From Cryptosporangium minutisporangium (GTDB lineage: Bacteria; Actinomycetota; Actinomycetes; Mycobacteriales; Cryptosporangiaceae), in assembly GCF_039536245.1 (NCBI RefSeq), contig NZ_BAAAYN010000064.1, positions 29,805 through 93,804 of the forward strand: DNA of 64,000 bases, read 5' to 3'. The notes beneath the pieces were generated by a model. It was not told where the DNA came from, made no database searches, and saw only the letters and a program-made list of their open reading frames with translations. This document shows, piece after piece, positions 44,080 through 52,273 of this stretch. Made by a program: the position numbers and the translations under genes. How positions within the stretch are numbered: position 1 is the stretch's first letter; every line of letters starts with the position of its first letter.

Positions 44080-44790
44080 TCAGGTCAGGAGCCAGCGGGC
44101 GCCGAGCAGGAGGCAGGTGAGCGCGACGAACGCGAACAGGGCGACCCAGAGCAGTGGGTGCAGCCCGGTCAACCGCGCGAGCTGATCGGCGTCCGAATGT
44201 GGTGCCTGTCCGCGGCGGCGCAACCGCTGCAGCTCCACCACCGGGCGGGCGCCGCCGACGAGCAGGAACCAGGTGAACGCGTACGCGAAACCGGCCTGCA
44301 CGGACGGGGTGCCGAACCAGGAGACGACGAACACCGCACCACCGGTCACCAGCACCGACGCCACGCCGTAGACGTTGCGGATCATCACCAGCAGCGCGCC
44401 GAGCCCGACCACCGCGAGCCAGAGCAGCGCCGTGATGTGGCCGGCGGTGAGCAGCGAAGCGCCGAGCAGACCCAGCAGCGACGGGGTGATGTAGCCCGCC
44501 ACGCCGGTGGCGACCATGCCCGGTCCGTACGGCTTGCCCTTGGAGACCGTGACGCCGGACGTGTCGGAGTGCAGCCGGATGCCGGTCAGCCGGCGACCGC
44601 TCAGCACGGCCGCGGCGGCGTGGCCGCCCTCGTGCGCGATCGTCACCACGTTCCGGGAGATCCGCCACAGCGCGTGCGGGACGACCGCCACGAGCGCCAT
44701 GACCGCGGCAGTCAGCACGAGCCAGCGGGGCGGGTCGGGCTGAGTCCCCAGGACGTTGGTCCAGACCTCGCTCAGGCTCCGCTCGTCCAC
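44080..44790 (-). CDS. M50B-type membrane metalloprotease-like protein
   Basis: 236 residues, mostly six to seven hydrophobic helices. The zinc motif is HEGGHAAAA (HExxH), followed by a Gly/Val-rich helix and PYGPGMVATGVAGYITP, which is the shape of M50B-like membrane proteases. The second metal ligand is not obvious. The start is the GTG with CAGGAG six bases upstream; the frame is open upstream to 44910. Confidence 0.8.
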   Translation of the reverse strand: MDERSLSEVWTNVLGTQPDPPRWLVLTAAVMALVAVVPHALWRISRNVVTIAHEGGHAAAAVLSGRRLTGIRLHSDTSGVTVSKGKPYGPGMVATGVAGYITPSLLGLLGASLLTAGHITALLWLAVVGLGALLVMIRNVYGVASVLVTGGAVFVVSWFGTPSVQAGFAYAFTWFLLVGGARPVVELQRLRRRGQAPHSDADQLARLTGLHPLLWVALFAFVALTCLLLGARWLLT

Positions 44791-45016
44791 CCGACTCCTG
44801 CCGTCCGTCTGTACCGCCGGCGCCGCCGGCACTGTCGCGGGCAGGGTCGCACATCCCTCCCAACCTCGGTCGAGCAGGCGGACCTGTGGAAGAGCTGCGC
44901 ATTTACGCACCGTGGTACCTCTGTGACCTCAGCGTGAGATAATCCATTATTGGGAGCATTGAGATCTATCGGACCAGTTGTCCGGTTCGGTAGGGCAGTA
45001 CCTGCGAGGGGGAGCG

Positions 45017-45394
45017 ATGCGCGGAGATTCCGCCGGTAGGGCGGCTGGTGGCTTGATCGCCGCTGTTGGGCTGATCGGTGCGGTTGCCGGCGGCCTGTTC
45101 GGGGCTCCGGCGTACGGAGCCACCAGCACCACCGGGCACGTAGCCGTGGAAGACGCCGGCACGACAGGGGCGGGAACGAATACCGGCACCGTCGAAGGGC
45201 AGGGCGAGCCCGCGGAGGGCACGCCGGGGACCGGGAGCAGCTGGACCGTGCGCCGGTCGGTCACCGACGGGGTCACCGTGACCGTGACCGGGGCGGCGAC
45301 CGGTAGGGTTCCCGAGGCGGTCACGGGATCGGTCTCCGGCGCCGTTTCCGGGTCGGTTGATACCGGCCTGCCCATTGGGTCCAGCTGGACCTGA
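45017..45394 (+). CDS. Small secreted protein with Val-Thr-Gly repeats
   Basis: 125 residues with a signal peptide (cleavage after GAPAYGA). The mature part is Gly/Thr/Val rich, with short V-T-G and V-S-G repeats near the C-terminus and little predicted order. Function is unknown; a wall- or surface-associated role is plausible. GAGGGGGAG precedes the ATG. Confidence 0.6.
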   Translation: MRGDSAGRAAGGLIAAVGLIGAVAGGLFGAPAYGATSTTGHVAVEDAGTTGAGTNTGTVEGQGEPAEGTPGTGSSWTVRRSVTDGVTVTVTGAATGRVPEAVTGSVSGAVSGSVDTGLPIGSSWT

Positions 45395-45526
45395 CCGTTG
45401 CGCCGAATCTGTGCACCTTTCCGGGAAGACCGCTCAGCTGGTCCTGCATGATGTGATCGCCGAAGCTGGGCCGTCCGCGCTCGTGTCATCCGGATGGGCG
45501 GGCTGGATACTGCCGGGGAGGTGCGC

Positions 45527-48130
45527 GTGGCCGGTGTGATGCGGCGGCGCATCGCCGGGGTACCGACCCGACTGTGGCCGCTCGTCCTCGTGACCGCCGC
45601 GGTGGGCATCGCCGGTACCCAGGCCGCCATCACGGTCGCCGGTACGGGGCTCGCACCGGCCTGGCTGATCCCCGTCTTCATCGGGTTGTTCCTGGTGGGC
45701 GAGGCGACGCAGCTCCACGTCCAGCTCCGGCGCGAGACCCATTCGTTCTCGATCTCGGAGATCCCGCTCGTCCTCGGCCTCTACTGGCTGTCGCCGCTCG
45801 CGCTGGTGATCAGCCGGTTGACGGCCGTGATCGTGGTCAATGCGGTTCGCCGCACCACGCCCCACAAATTCGTCACGAACACCACGGTGGCCGCCGCCGA
45901 GACCGGCGTGGCGGTCGCGGTCTTCGCGTACATGAGCCCGCTCGACACCACCAAGCCGATGCTGTGGGTGTCGGTACTGCTCGCGGTCGGGCTGGCCGAC
46001 CTGGTCAGCTTCGCCGGCATCCTGGCCGCGATCACGCTCTACGAGGGACGCCCGGCACCGGTCGCGGTGACCCGACTGGTGATCGCGTCGATCTCGGTCG
46101 GCGTGCTGAACACCACCGTCGGCCTGGTCGTGCTGATCGTGCTCAAGGTCAACATGCTGGCGCTGGTGCTGCTGCTCGTGCTCGCGGTGGTGCTGGTGGC
46201 GGGCTACCGCGCGTACGCCCAGTTCCTCGCCCAGCACAAGAGCCTGGGGGAGCTGTACGCGTTCACCCGCGCGGTGAGCACGGCGCGGCAGGAGAACAGC
46301 CTCGCCGACACGATGCTGACCCGGGTTCGGGAACTGCTCTCCGCGGAGTCGGCCACGCTGTGGATGCCCGCGCTCGGCCGCCACCCGGAGACCGCGCTGG
46401 TCGCCCGGGTCGACCAGGCCGGGCTGATCGACGAGCAGTTGGGCGAGGACCCGATCCGTCGCCGGGTGCTCGACACCGGCGTCACCGTGCATCTCGGCCC
46501 GCGCGGTGCCAACGCCGACCTGCGGCTGCGCCGTGCGCTGCGCGGACGCGAGGTGAAGGACCTCATCGTGGTCCCGCTGCGCTCCGGTACCGCGGTCGTC
46601 GGCTGCCTCGAGGTGGCCGACCGCTTGCACGATTTGGCGACGTTCGGCGCCGCGGACGTCCGGCTGCTGGAGACGCTCGCCGCGCACGCCGCCGTCGCGG
46701 TGGAGAACTCCCGGCTGGTCGAGCGTCTCCGCTACGACGCCTACCACGACACGACGACCGGGCTGCCGAACCGGCGTCGGCTGGTCGAGGCGGTGGAGGC
46801 CGCGATCGCGGTCGACCCGGTGCCCGACGAGGTGGTGGCGCTGCTCGAGTTCGACATCGACGCGTTGCGCGGCGTCAACGAAACCCTGGGGCACAAAGCG
46901 GGTGACCGGCTCTTGGCCGAGGTAGGGCGCCGCCTGCGTGAGCACGCGCCCGACGGTGCGCTGGTCGCCCGGCTCGGCGGGGACGAGTTCGCGGTGCTGC
47001 TGCGCGCGTCCGGCGTCGACTGCGTGGTGGCGCTCGCGACCCAGCTGCGGCGGGTGGCGATCGAGCCGTTCCCGCTGGAGAACTTCACGATCGAGGTCGG
47101 TGCCGCGGTGGGCGTCGTCCTCTTCCCCGACCACGCCGACGACAGCGAGTCGCTGCTCCGCCGGGTGGACGCGGCGACCGACGCCGCGAAGGCCGTACCC
47201 CGAGGTGTGGCGGTCTACAGCGGCGCGATGGAGTCGCGGAGCGTCCACCGCCTGGGATTGGTGCCCGAGCTGCGGCGCGCGATCGAGCAGGACGAGCTGA
47301 CCGTGCACTACCAGCCCAAGGTGGCCCTGGCGACCAGGGAGCTGATCGGGGTCGAGTGCCTGGTGCGCTGGAACCACCCCGAGCAGGGCCTGTTGATGCC
47401 GGGCGAGTTCGTGCCGGTCGCCGAGCACACCGGTCTGATCGGCCCGCTCACCCGGTGGGTGCTCACCAACGCGCTGGCCGAGTGCCGGCGCTGGCAGGAC
47501 CTGGGGCGTCCGCTCGGGGTTTCGGTCAACCTCTCCGCCCGCACGCTGCAGGACCCGGACTTCCCCGACGAGCTCGACCAGCTGCTCGCCGAGGCCGGGG
47601 TCCCGCCAGAGCTGCTGACGCTGGAGATCATCGAGGGCGGCGCGCTGACCGACGCCGAGCGTCCGCTGGCGACGCTGCGGCGGCTGGCCGAGCGTGGCGT
47701 CCGGCTCTCGCTCGACGATTTCGGGGTCGGGACGTCGGCGTTCAGCTACCTGCGGACGATCCCGGTCCACGAGATCAAGATCGACCGGTCGTTCGTCCTC
47801 GGCATGAACACCGACGAGGCGGACCTCGGCATCGTCCGGTCGATCGTCGGGCTCGGGCGGCACCTGGGGCTCTCGGTGGTGGCCGAGGGAGTGGAGAGCG
47901 AGCGGGCGCTGGCGCACCTGGAGGAGATGGGCTGCGACATCGCCCAGGGCTTCCTGTTCGCCCGGCCGTTGCCGCCGGACCGGCTGGAGTCCTGGGTCGC
48001 CGCGCGGACCGAGGCGACCGGCGAACCGTCGGGAGCTGCCGGCGCAACCGGGGTGGACGGGGCCGAGGGCGCCGACGGCACGCCGGACGAGGCGACGCGC
48101 CGGTTGCGAGTCGTCGGGCAGCACGGATAG
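45527..48130 (+). CDS. Membrane GAF-GGDEF-EAL c-di-GMP protein
   Basis: 867 residues. About seven helices (1-240), then GAF (~250-400), GGDEF (motif GGDEF near 483, intact) and EAL (~590-840). The EAL signature reads ECL (GVECLVRW), a tolerated change, and VSVNLS, LEIIEG, LDDFG, KIDRSF and AEGVE are kept. Synthesis is probable and hydrolysis possible. The Ala/Gly-rich C-terminus is disordered. The start is the GTG with GGGGAGG six bases upstream. Confidence 0.88.
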   Translation: MAGVMRRRIAGVPTRLWPLVLVTAAVGIAGTQAAITVAGTGLAPAWLIPVFIGLFLVGEATQLHVQLRRETHSFSISEIPLVLGLYWLSPLALVISRLTAVIVVNAVRRTTPHKFVTNTTVAAAETGVAVAVFAYMSPLDTTKPMLWVSVLLAVGLADLVSFAGILAAITLYEGRPAPVAVTRLVIASISVGVLNTTVGLVVLIVLKVNMLALVLLLVLAVVLVAGYRAYAQFLAQHKSLGELYAFTRAVSTARQENSLADTMLTRVRELLSAESATLWMPALGRHPETALVARVDQAGLIDEQLGEDPIRRRVLDTGVTVHLGPRGANADLRLRRALRGREVKDLIVVPLRSGTAVVGCLEVADRLHDLATFGAADVRLLETLAAHAAVAVENSRLVERLRYDAYHDTTTGLPNRRRLVEAVEAAIAVDPVPDEVVALLEFDIDALRGVNETLGHKAGDRLLAEVGRRLREHAPDGALVARLGGDEFAVLLRASGVDCVVALATQLRRVAIEPFPLENFTIEVGAAVGVVLFPDHADDSESLLRRVDAATDAAKAVPRGVAVYSGAMESRSVHRLGLVPELRRAIEQDELTVHYQPKVALATRELIGVECLVRWNHPEQGLLMPGEFVPVAEHTGLIGPLTRWVLTNALAECRRWQDLGRPLGVSVNLSARTLQDPDFPDELDQLLAEAGVPPELLTLEIIEGGALTDAERPLATLRRLAERGVRLSLDDFGVGTSAFSYLRTIPVHEIKIDRSFVLGMNTDEADLGIVRSIVGLGRHLGLSVVAEGVESERALAHLEEMGCDIAQGFLFARPLPPDRLESWVAARTEATGEPSGAAGATGVDGAEGADGTPDEATRRLRVVGQHG

Positions 48131-48230
48131 CTACACGTCAACACGGTCTTCGCGCCGACCTCGCGCCGATAGGCCATACCGATTTCGCATCCGCGGGGCG
48201 GGCCGTGTAACCTTTGCAGCGGCTCGCAAG

Positions 48231-48303
48231 GCCCCCTTAGCTCAGTCGGCAGAGCGTCTCCATGGTAAGGAGAAGGTCTACGGTTCGATTCCGTAAGGGG
48301 GCT
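48231..48303 (+). tRNA. tRNA-Thr (anticodon GGT)
   Basis: Full 73-base cloverleaf: acceptor GCCCCCT/AGGGGGC, D arm GCTC...GAGC, anticodon stem TCTCC/GGAGA around ATGGTAA with GGT at 34-36, T arm TACGG/CCGTA with TTCGATT. Confidence 0.95.
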
Positions 48304-48352
48304 CCGATGCCGACCTCGGTCGGTCTGCCCGGCAGTGCATGCTGCTGCCAAT

Positions 48353-48425
48353 GGCGGTGTAGCTCAGATGGCAGAGCAAGCGGCTCATAATCGCTGTGTC
48401 GCCGGTTCAAGTCCGGCCACCGCTA
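48353..48425 (+). tRNA. tRNA-Met (anticodon CAT, elongator)
   Basis: 73-base cloverleaf: acceptor GGCGGTG with CACCGCT, anticodon loop CTCATAA (CAT), T arm GCCGG/CCGGC. No initiator-type mismatch at the acceptor end or three GC pairs in the anticodon stem, so elongator. Confidence 0.9.
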
Positions 48426-48532
48426 CCCCCACTCCGGTCGGCCTCCTGGTCGGCCGGTTCGGTTTTACGCCCGTCGCCAGGTAAGCTAGTCGATCGAGTA
48501 CTGACCCGATCCCGCAGGAAAGAGGCACTTCC

Positions 48533-48697
48533 GTGGCCGCCACCGACGTCCGTCCGAAGATCACGATGGCTTGCGTGGAGTGCAAGAACCGGAACTACAT
48601 CACCAAGAAGAACCGGCGGAACGACCCCGACCGCCTCGAGGTGAAGAAGTTCTGCCCCAACTGTGGAAAGCACCAGCCGCACCGCGAGACCCGCTAA
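48533..48697 (+). CDS. rpmG: 50S ribosomal protein L33
   Basis: 54 residues with the zinc-binding pattern [10 protein letters not shown] ... [15 protein letters not shown] of L33 (Cys-containing form). GTG start with AGAGG seven bases upstream. The downstream 57-bp repeats copy the last part of this gene. Confidence 0.95.
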   Translation: MAATDVRPKITMACVECKNRNYITKKNRRNDPDRLEVKKFCPNCGKHQPHRETR

Positions 48698-48811
48698 GAA
48701 GTTCTGCACCGGGTCGGCTGTGGTAAGCACCAGCCGCACCGCGAGACCCGCTAAGAAGTTCTGCACCGGGTCGGCTGTGGTAAGCACCAGCCGCACCGCG
48801 AGACCCGCTAA
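48695..48811 (+). repeat. 57-bp tandem copies of the rpmG 3' end
   Basis: Starting at the rpmG stop codon, a 57-base unit (TAAGAAGTTCTGCACC ... GAGACCCGC) occurs twice, then TAA again. The second half of each unit (AAGCACCAGCCGCACC...) equals the last codons of rpmG. It derives from duplication of that 3' end, with a short divergent stretch. Confidence 0.9.
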
Positions 48812-48834
48812 GCGGTCGCTCGCACCACGCATCG

Positions 48835-48866
48835 GAACGGCGTCGCCCCTACGGGCGGCGCCGTTC
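48835..48866 (+). terminator. Terminator downstream of rpmG
   Basis: GAACGGCGTCGCCC pairs with GGGCGGCGCCGTTC across CTAC, with one internal mismatch, and CTTT follows. Confidence 0.7.
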
Positions 48867-48887
48867 GCTTTGGTGCCGGAGGGCATC

Positions 48888-48923
48888 TGAGAGTGGTGTG
48901 GGCGGGTGCCCACACCACTCTCA
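48888..48923. terminator. Second long hairpin after rpmG
   Basis: Sixteen-base perfect arms (TGAGAGTGGTGTGGGC and complement) with a 4-base loop, no T-run. Confidence 0.6.
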
Positions 48924-49034
48924 GGTGTTGCTCGGGTAGCAGCGGTGTGGGGTGCGCCTCCGTTGGCTCGCGGCGGGCCGCGGCGGTGAGGGTTACCGGT
49001 AGGTTGCGGTGAAACCCGACCCCAAGGAGGCGCC

Positions 49035-49076
49035 GTGGCCAACCGGACAGACGTAGCGCTGGTGAGCGCCCGATGA
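49035..49076 (+). CDS. Possible 13-residue leader peptide before hadA
   Basis: A GTG with the best ribosome site nearby (AAGGAGG) opens VANRTDVALVSAR, ending TGA that overlaps the hadA ATG as ATGA. It may be a leader that couples translation to hadA; it may also be a chance frame, or a sign that hadA is normally translated by reinitiation. Confidence 0.4.
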   Translation: MANRTDVALVSAR

Positions 49077-49525
49077 GCGCTGCGGACGCGATCGGGCGCA
49101 CCTACCCGAAGCTCCCGCCTTACGAAGTCGGGCGGGAGAAGATCCGGGAGTTCGCCGAGGCGATCGGCGACCGCAACCCCGCGTACCTCGACGCGGCGGC
49201 GGCCCAGAAGCTCGGCCACCCCGACGTCATCGCGCCGCCGACCTTCCCGATCATCTTCACGATGCGCTCGACCGGCGCCGCGGTCCTCGACCCCGAGCTC
49301 GGTATCGACTACAGCCGCGTGGTCCACGGCGAACAGCGCTTCGTCTACCAGCGCCCGGTGCACGCCGGTGACCGTCTGGTCTGCGAGACGACGGTGGAGG
49401 ACCTGAAGAACCGTGCCGGCAGCATCTTCCTGTACATGCGCACGGACGTCACGACCGAGGACGGCGAGCAGGTGCTCGCCGCCTACTCGGTGATCGTCTC
49501 CCGCGCCCCCGAAAAGGAGAGCTGA
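49073..49525 (+). CDS. hadA: (3R)-hydroxyacyl-ACP dehydratase subunit HadA
   Basis: 150 residues, hotdog fold, pairs with HadB to dehydrate 3-hydroxyacyl-ACP in fatty acid elongation. YEVGREKIREFAEAIGD, PPTFPI and FVYQRPVHAGD match the family. In mycobacteria the same gene order follows rpmG. The start is the ATG overlapped by the leader frame; its stop overlaps the hadB ATG (TGATG). Confidence 0.9.
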   Translation: MSAADAIGRTYPKLPPYEVGREKIREFAEAIGDRNPAYLDAAAAQKLGHPDVIAPPTFPIIFTMRSTGAAVLDPELGIDYSRVVHGEQRFVYQRPVHAGDRLVCETTVEDLKNRAGSIFLYMRTDVTTEDGEQVLAAYSVIVSRAPEKES

Positions 49526-49953
49526 TGGCCGCCACCGTCTCCTACGACGACGTCGAGGTCGGCACCGCGCTGCCGGCGAAGACGTTCCCGGTCCAGCGGC
49601 AGAACCTGGTGATGTACGCGGGCGCCTCCGGCGACTTCAACGTCATCCACTGGAACGAGCGGGTCGCCACGGCCGTCGGGCTGCCTAACGTCATCGCGCA
49701 CGGCATGTTCACGATGGCCGAGGCGAGCCGGGTGCTCACCGAGTGGGTGGGCGACCCCGCCGCGGTCGTCGAGTACGGCGTCCGGTTCACCAAGCCGGTC
49801 GTGGTCCCCGACGACGACAAGGGTGCCGAGCTGGAGGTCATCGGCGTCGTGACCGACAAGCTGGACGACCGGCGCGTGGCGGTAGAGCTCACCGCCCGCT
49901 CCGGTGCCGACAAGGTCCTGGGCAAGGCCAAGGCGGTCCTGCAGCTCGCCTGA
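49525..49953 (+). CDS. hadB: (3R)-hydroxyacyl-ACP dehydratase subunit HadB
   Basis: 142 residues, R-hydratase-like. The catalytic Asp and His are in GDFNVIHWNE, followed by VIAHGMFTMAEASR. It is the catalytic half of the HadAB complex. hadC is absent; a terminator follows at once. Confidence 0.93.
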   Translation: MAATVSYDDVEVGTALPAKTFPVQRQNLVMYAGASGDFNVIHWNERVATAVGLPNVIAHGMFTMAEASRVLTEWVGDPAAVVEYGVRFTKPVVVPDDDKGAELEVIGVVTDKLDDRRVAVELTARSGADKVLGKAKAVLQLA

Positions 49954-49965
49954 CCCCCCAACAAC

Positions 49966-50000
49966 GAACCGGCCTCCAAGCCCGCCTTGGAGGCCGGTTC
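49966..50000 (+). terminator. Terminator after hadB
   Basis: GAACCGGCCTCCAAG-cccgc-CTTGGAGGCCGGTTC, 15-bp perfect stem thirteen bases past the hadB stop, followed by ATTGC. Confidence 0.8.
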
Positions 50001-50021
50001 ATTGCATCTTCCGCGAGGGTC

Positions 50022-50050
50022 TTGACTAAGTAGTGATTGGTCAATAACTT
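50022..50050 (+). promoter_or_regulatory. Promoter of the TetR gene
   Basis: TTGACT (50022-50027) and TAACTT (50045-50050) are 17 bases apart. The -10 ends six bases before the ATG, so the mRNA is probably leaderless. The operator overlaps the -10. Confidence 0.6.
50033..50048. promoter_or_regulatory. TetR operator, copy 1
   Basis: GTGATTGGTCAATAAC fits the imperfect palindrome GTnATTGnnCAATnAC. The same site occurs inverted at 50677-50692, before the efflux gene. Confidence 0.7.
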
Positions 50051-50056
50051 AGGTCC

Positions 50057-50632
50057 ATGAGCCCAGGAGCCCGCCTCAGCGCCGACGAACGTCGCGAGAT
50101 CGTGCTCCGGGCTGCGCTGGTCGAGTTCGCCCGGGGTGGGCTCGACGGCACCAGTACCGAAACGATCGCCCACCGGGCGGGCATCAGCCAGCCCTACCTC
50201 TTCCGCCTGTTCCCCAACAAGAAGGCGCTCTTCGTCGCCACGGTCGGCCTGTGCTTCCAGCGGGTCGTCGACGCGTTCGAGGACGCCGCGGAGGGCTTGG
50301 CCGGCGAGGACGCGATGGTCGCGATGGCCCAGGCCTACACCAAGCTGATCAGCGACCGTGACCTGCTGATGCACCAGCTGCAGGCCTACGCGAGCTGTGG
50401 CGACCCGGACATCCGTGCGGCCGCGCGCGATGGCTACGGCCGCCTCTGGGAGACCGTGCAGCGGATCGGCGGCGCCACCGACGACACGGTGCGACAGTTC
50501 TTCGCCTACGGCATGCTCTGGAACGTCGTGACGGCGATGAGCCTGGACTCGTACGACGCACCGTGGGCGCGGATGTGCGTCCCTGACGACATGCGCGGCG
50601 GGCTGCAGTTCAACGACGCGCCGCAGTCCTAA
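50057..50632 (+). CDS. TetR-family repressor of the efflux gene
   Basis: 191 residues. HTH: FARGGLDGTSTETIAHRAGISQPYLFRLFPNKKALF. Ligand domain is helical. Operator copies lie before this gene and before the MFS gene, so it very likely represses both. No ribosome site, which fits a leaderless mRNA. Confidence 0.85.
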   Translation: MSPGARLSADERREIVLRAALVEFARGGLDGTSTETIAHRAGISQPYLFRLFPNKKALFVATVGLCFQRVVDAFEDAAEGLAGEDAMVAMAQAYTKLISDRDLLMHQLQAYASCGDPDIRAAARDGYGRLWETVQRIGGATDDTVRQFFAYGMLWNVVTAMSLDSYDAPWARMCVPDDMRGGLQFNDAPQS

Positions 50633-50637
50633 CGACG

Positions 50638-50664
50638 AAGTCCCGGTGACGCCGGGACTTTTTT
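50638..50664 (+). terminator. Rho-independent terminator after TetR
   Basis: AAGTCCCGG-tgacg-CCGGGACTT followed by TTTT; a textbook stem and T-run. Confidence 0.9.
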
Positions 50665-50676
50665 CGGACCTTTGAA

Positions 50677-50692
50677 GTTATTGACCAATCAC
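50677..50692. promoter_or_regulatory. TetR operator, copy 2
   Basis: GTTATTGACCAATCAC, the exact reverse complement of copy 1, lies 17 bases before the MFS ATG. Confidence 0.7.
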
Positions 50693-50709
50693 TACCTAGG
50701 AGTAGAACC

Positions 50710-52167
50710 ATGGCCGCTCCACCCTCGACGACCCGATGGACGTTCCTCGTCACGACGCTGGCGGCGTTCATGGTGTCGCTGGACAACCTGGTCGTGACCA
50801 CCGCGCTCCCGGCGATCCGCACCGCGCTCGACGCCGACCTCGCGGACCTCGAATGGACCGTGAACGCCTACACGCTGACGTTCGGTGTCCTCCTGCTCAC
50901 TGGCGCATCGCTGGGCGAGCGCTTCGGCAGGCGGCGGATCCTCGGCCTCGGCATCGGCATCTTCACGATCGCCTCCGCGATGGCCGCCCTCGCGCCCGAC
51001 GTCGGCACGCTGATCGCCGCCCGCGCGGTGCAGGGCCTCGGCGGCGCGATGATCCTGCCGCTGACGCTGACCATGCTCTCCGCGGCGGTGCGGCCGGAGC
51101 GACGCGGTGCGGCGCTCGGAATCTGGGGAGCGGTCTCCGGGCTCGGCGTGGCGATCGGCCCGCTGGTCGGCGGTGCGATCGTCGACGGGTGGGCCTGGCA
51201 GTGGATCTTCTGGCTCAACGTTCCGGTCGGGCTCATCCTGCTCCCGATCGCGCTGACCCGCCTCGCGCCCGCCAGGGGCATCGCGCAGCGGCTCGACCTC
51301 CCCGGCCTCGGGCTGATCACCACCGGGTTGTTCGGCATCGTGTGGGGCCTGGTCCGTGGCAACGCCGTGGGCTGGGGGAGCGCCGAGGTCCTCGGGTCGC
51401 TCGCCGTGGGCGTCGCCCTCACGGTGGCGTTCGGCATCTGGGAGGCGCGCACCGCCCACCCGATGCTGCCGCTGAGGTTGTTCCGGAACCGGGGCTTCGC
51501 GGCGAGCAACGTCGCCGCGATGCTGTTCAGCTTCGGGATGTTCGGCTCGATCTTCCTGCTCGCTCAGTTCCTCCAGACGGTGCAGGGCTTCGGCCCGTTC
51601 GAGGCGGGTCTGCGGATGCTGCCCTGGACCGCGATGCCGATGCTGGTCGCGCCCTTGGCGGGCCCGCTGTCCGACCGGATCGGTGGGCGTCCGCTGCTCG
51701 TCGTCGGTCTGCTGCTGCAGGCTGCCGGGCTCGCCTGGCTGGCCGGCACGATGTCGCCGGACACCAGCTACGCCAGCCAGTGGCCGGCGTTCGTGATCTC
51801 CGGAATCGGCATGGCGCTGTTCTTCGTCCCGATCGCGAACGTGGTGCTCGGGTCGGTGCCGACGAACGACACCGGGGTGGCGTCCGGAACCAACAACGCG
51901 ATCCGCGAGGTCGGGGGAGTGTTCGGGGTGGCGGTGCTCGCCGCGGTCTTCTCGCACCAGGGCGGCTACGCGTCGGCGCAGGCGTACTCGGACGGCACCA
52001 GCGTCGCGACGTGGGTGGGAGCCGGCGTGGTGCTGGCCGGTGCGATCGCGGCCGCGTTCGTTCCCGGCCTGCGCCGCCCGGCCGCCGGGCCCGTTGCTCC
52101 CGAGCCCGCCTCCGAGCCCGCCGCCCCCGAGCCGGTCGTCCGCGAGCCCGAGCCGGCTCCGGTCTGA
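50710..52167 (+). CDS. MFS drug/proton antiporter, EmrB/QacA (DHA2) family
   Basis: 485 residues with 14 hydrophobic helices. The DHA2 signatures are visible (LDNLVVTTALPAIRTAL in helix 1, GERFGRRRI after helix 2, and the ALGIWGAVSGLGVAIGPLVGG antiporter motif C). Exports unknown lipophilic compounds. AGGAG precedes the ATG. A TetR operator precedes it. Confidence 0.9.
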   Translation: MAAPPSTTRWTFLVTTLAAFMVSLDNLVVTTALPAIRTALDADLADLEWTVNAYTLTFGVLLLTGASLGERFGRRRILGLGIGIFTIASAMAALAPDVGTLIAARAVQGLGGAMILPLTLTMLSAAVRPERRGAALGIWGAVSGLGVAIGPLVGGAIVDGWAWQWIFWLNVPVGLILLPIALTRLAPARGIAQRLDLPGLGLITTGLFGIVWGLVRGNAVGWGSAEVLGSLAVGVALTVAFGIWEARTAHPMLPLRLFRNRGFAASNVAAMLFSFGMFGSIFLLAQFLQTVQGFGPFEAGLRMLPWTAMPMLVAPLAGPLSDRIGGRPLLVVGLLLQAAGLAWLAGTMSPDTSYASQWPAFVISGIGMALFFVPIANVVLGSVPTNDTGVASGTNNAIREVGGVFGVAVLAAVFSHQGGYASAQAYSDGTSVATWVGAGVVLAGAIAAAFVPGLRRPAAGPVAPEPASEPAAPEPVVREPEPAPV

Positions 52168-52225
52168 CCTGCGGCGGCCACCGTCCGGCGGTGGTGCGCG
52201 AGCACGCGTAAACATCGACGAACGG

Positions 52226-52259
52226 CGGAGGGCCCGGTGCTGGAGCACCGGGCCCTCCG
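52226..52259. terminator. Bidirectional terminator between MFS and aminotransferase
   Basis: CGGAGGGCCCGGTGCT-gg-AGCACCGGGCCCTCCG, a perfect 16-bp stem. Confidence 0.8.
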
Positions 52260-52273
52260 ACGTGAGGAAGGAT

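Noticed and set aside
45434..48124. 896-codon frame antisense to the GAF-GGDEF-EAL gene
   Set aside because: Same reason; no domain, and the plus strand shows full GGDEF and EAL motifs.
48663..48890. Frame of about 75 codons across the rpmG repeats
   Set aside because: It exists only because the repeat has a length divisible by three; it begins inside rpmG without its own ribosome site.
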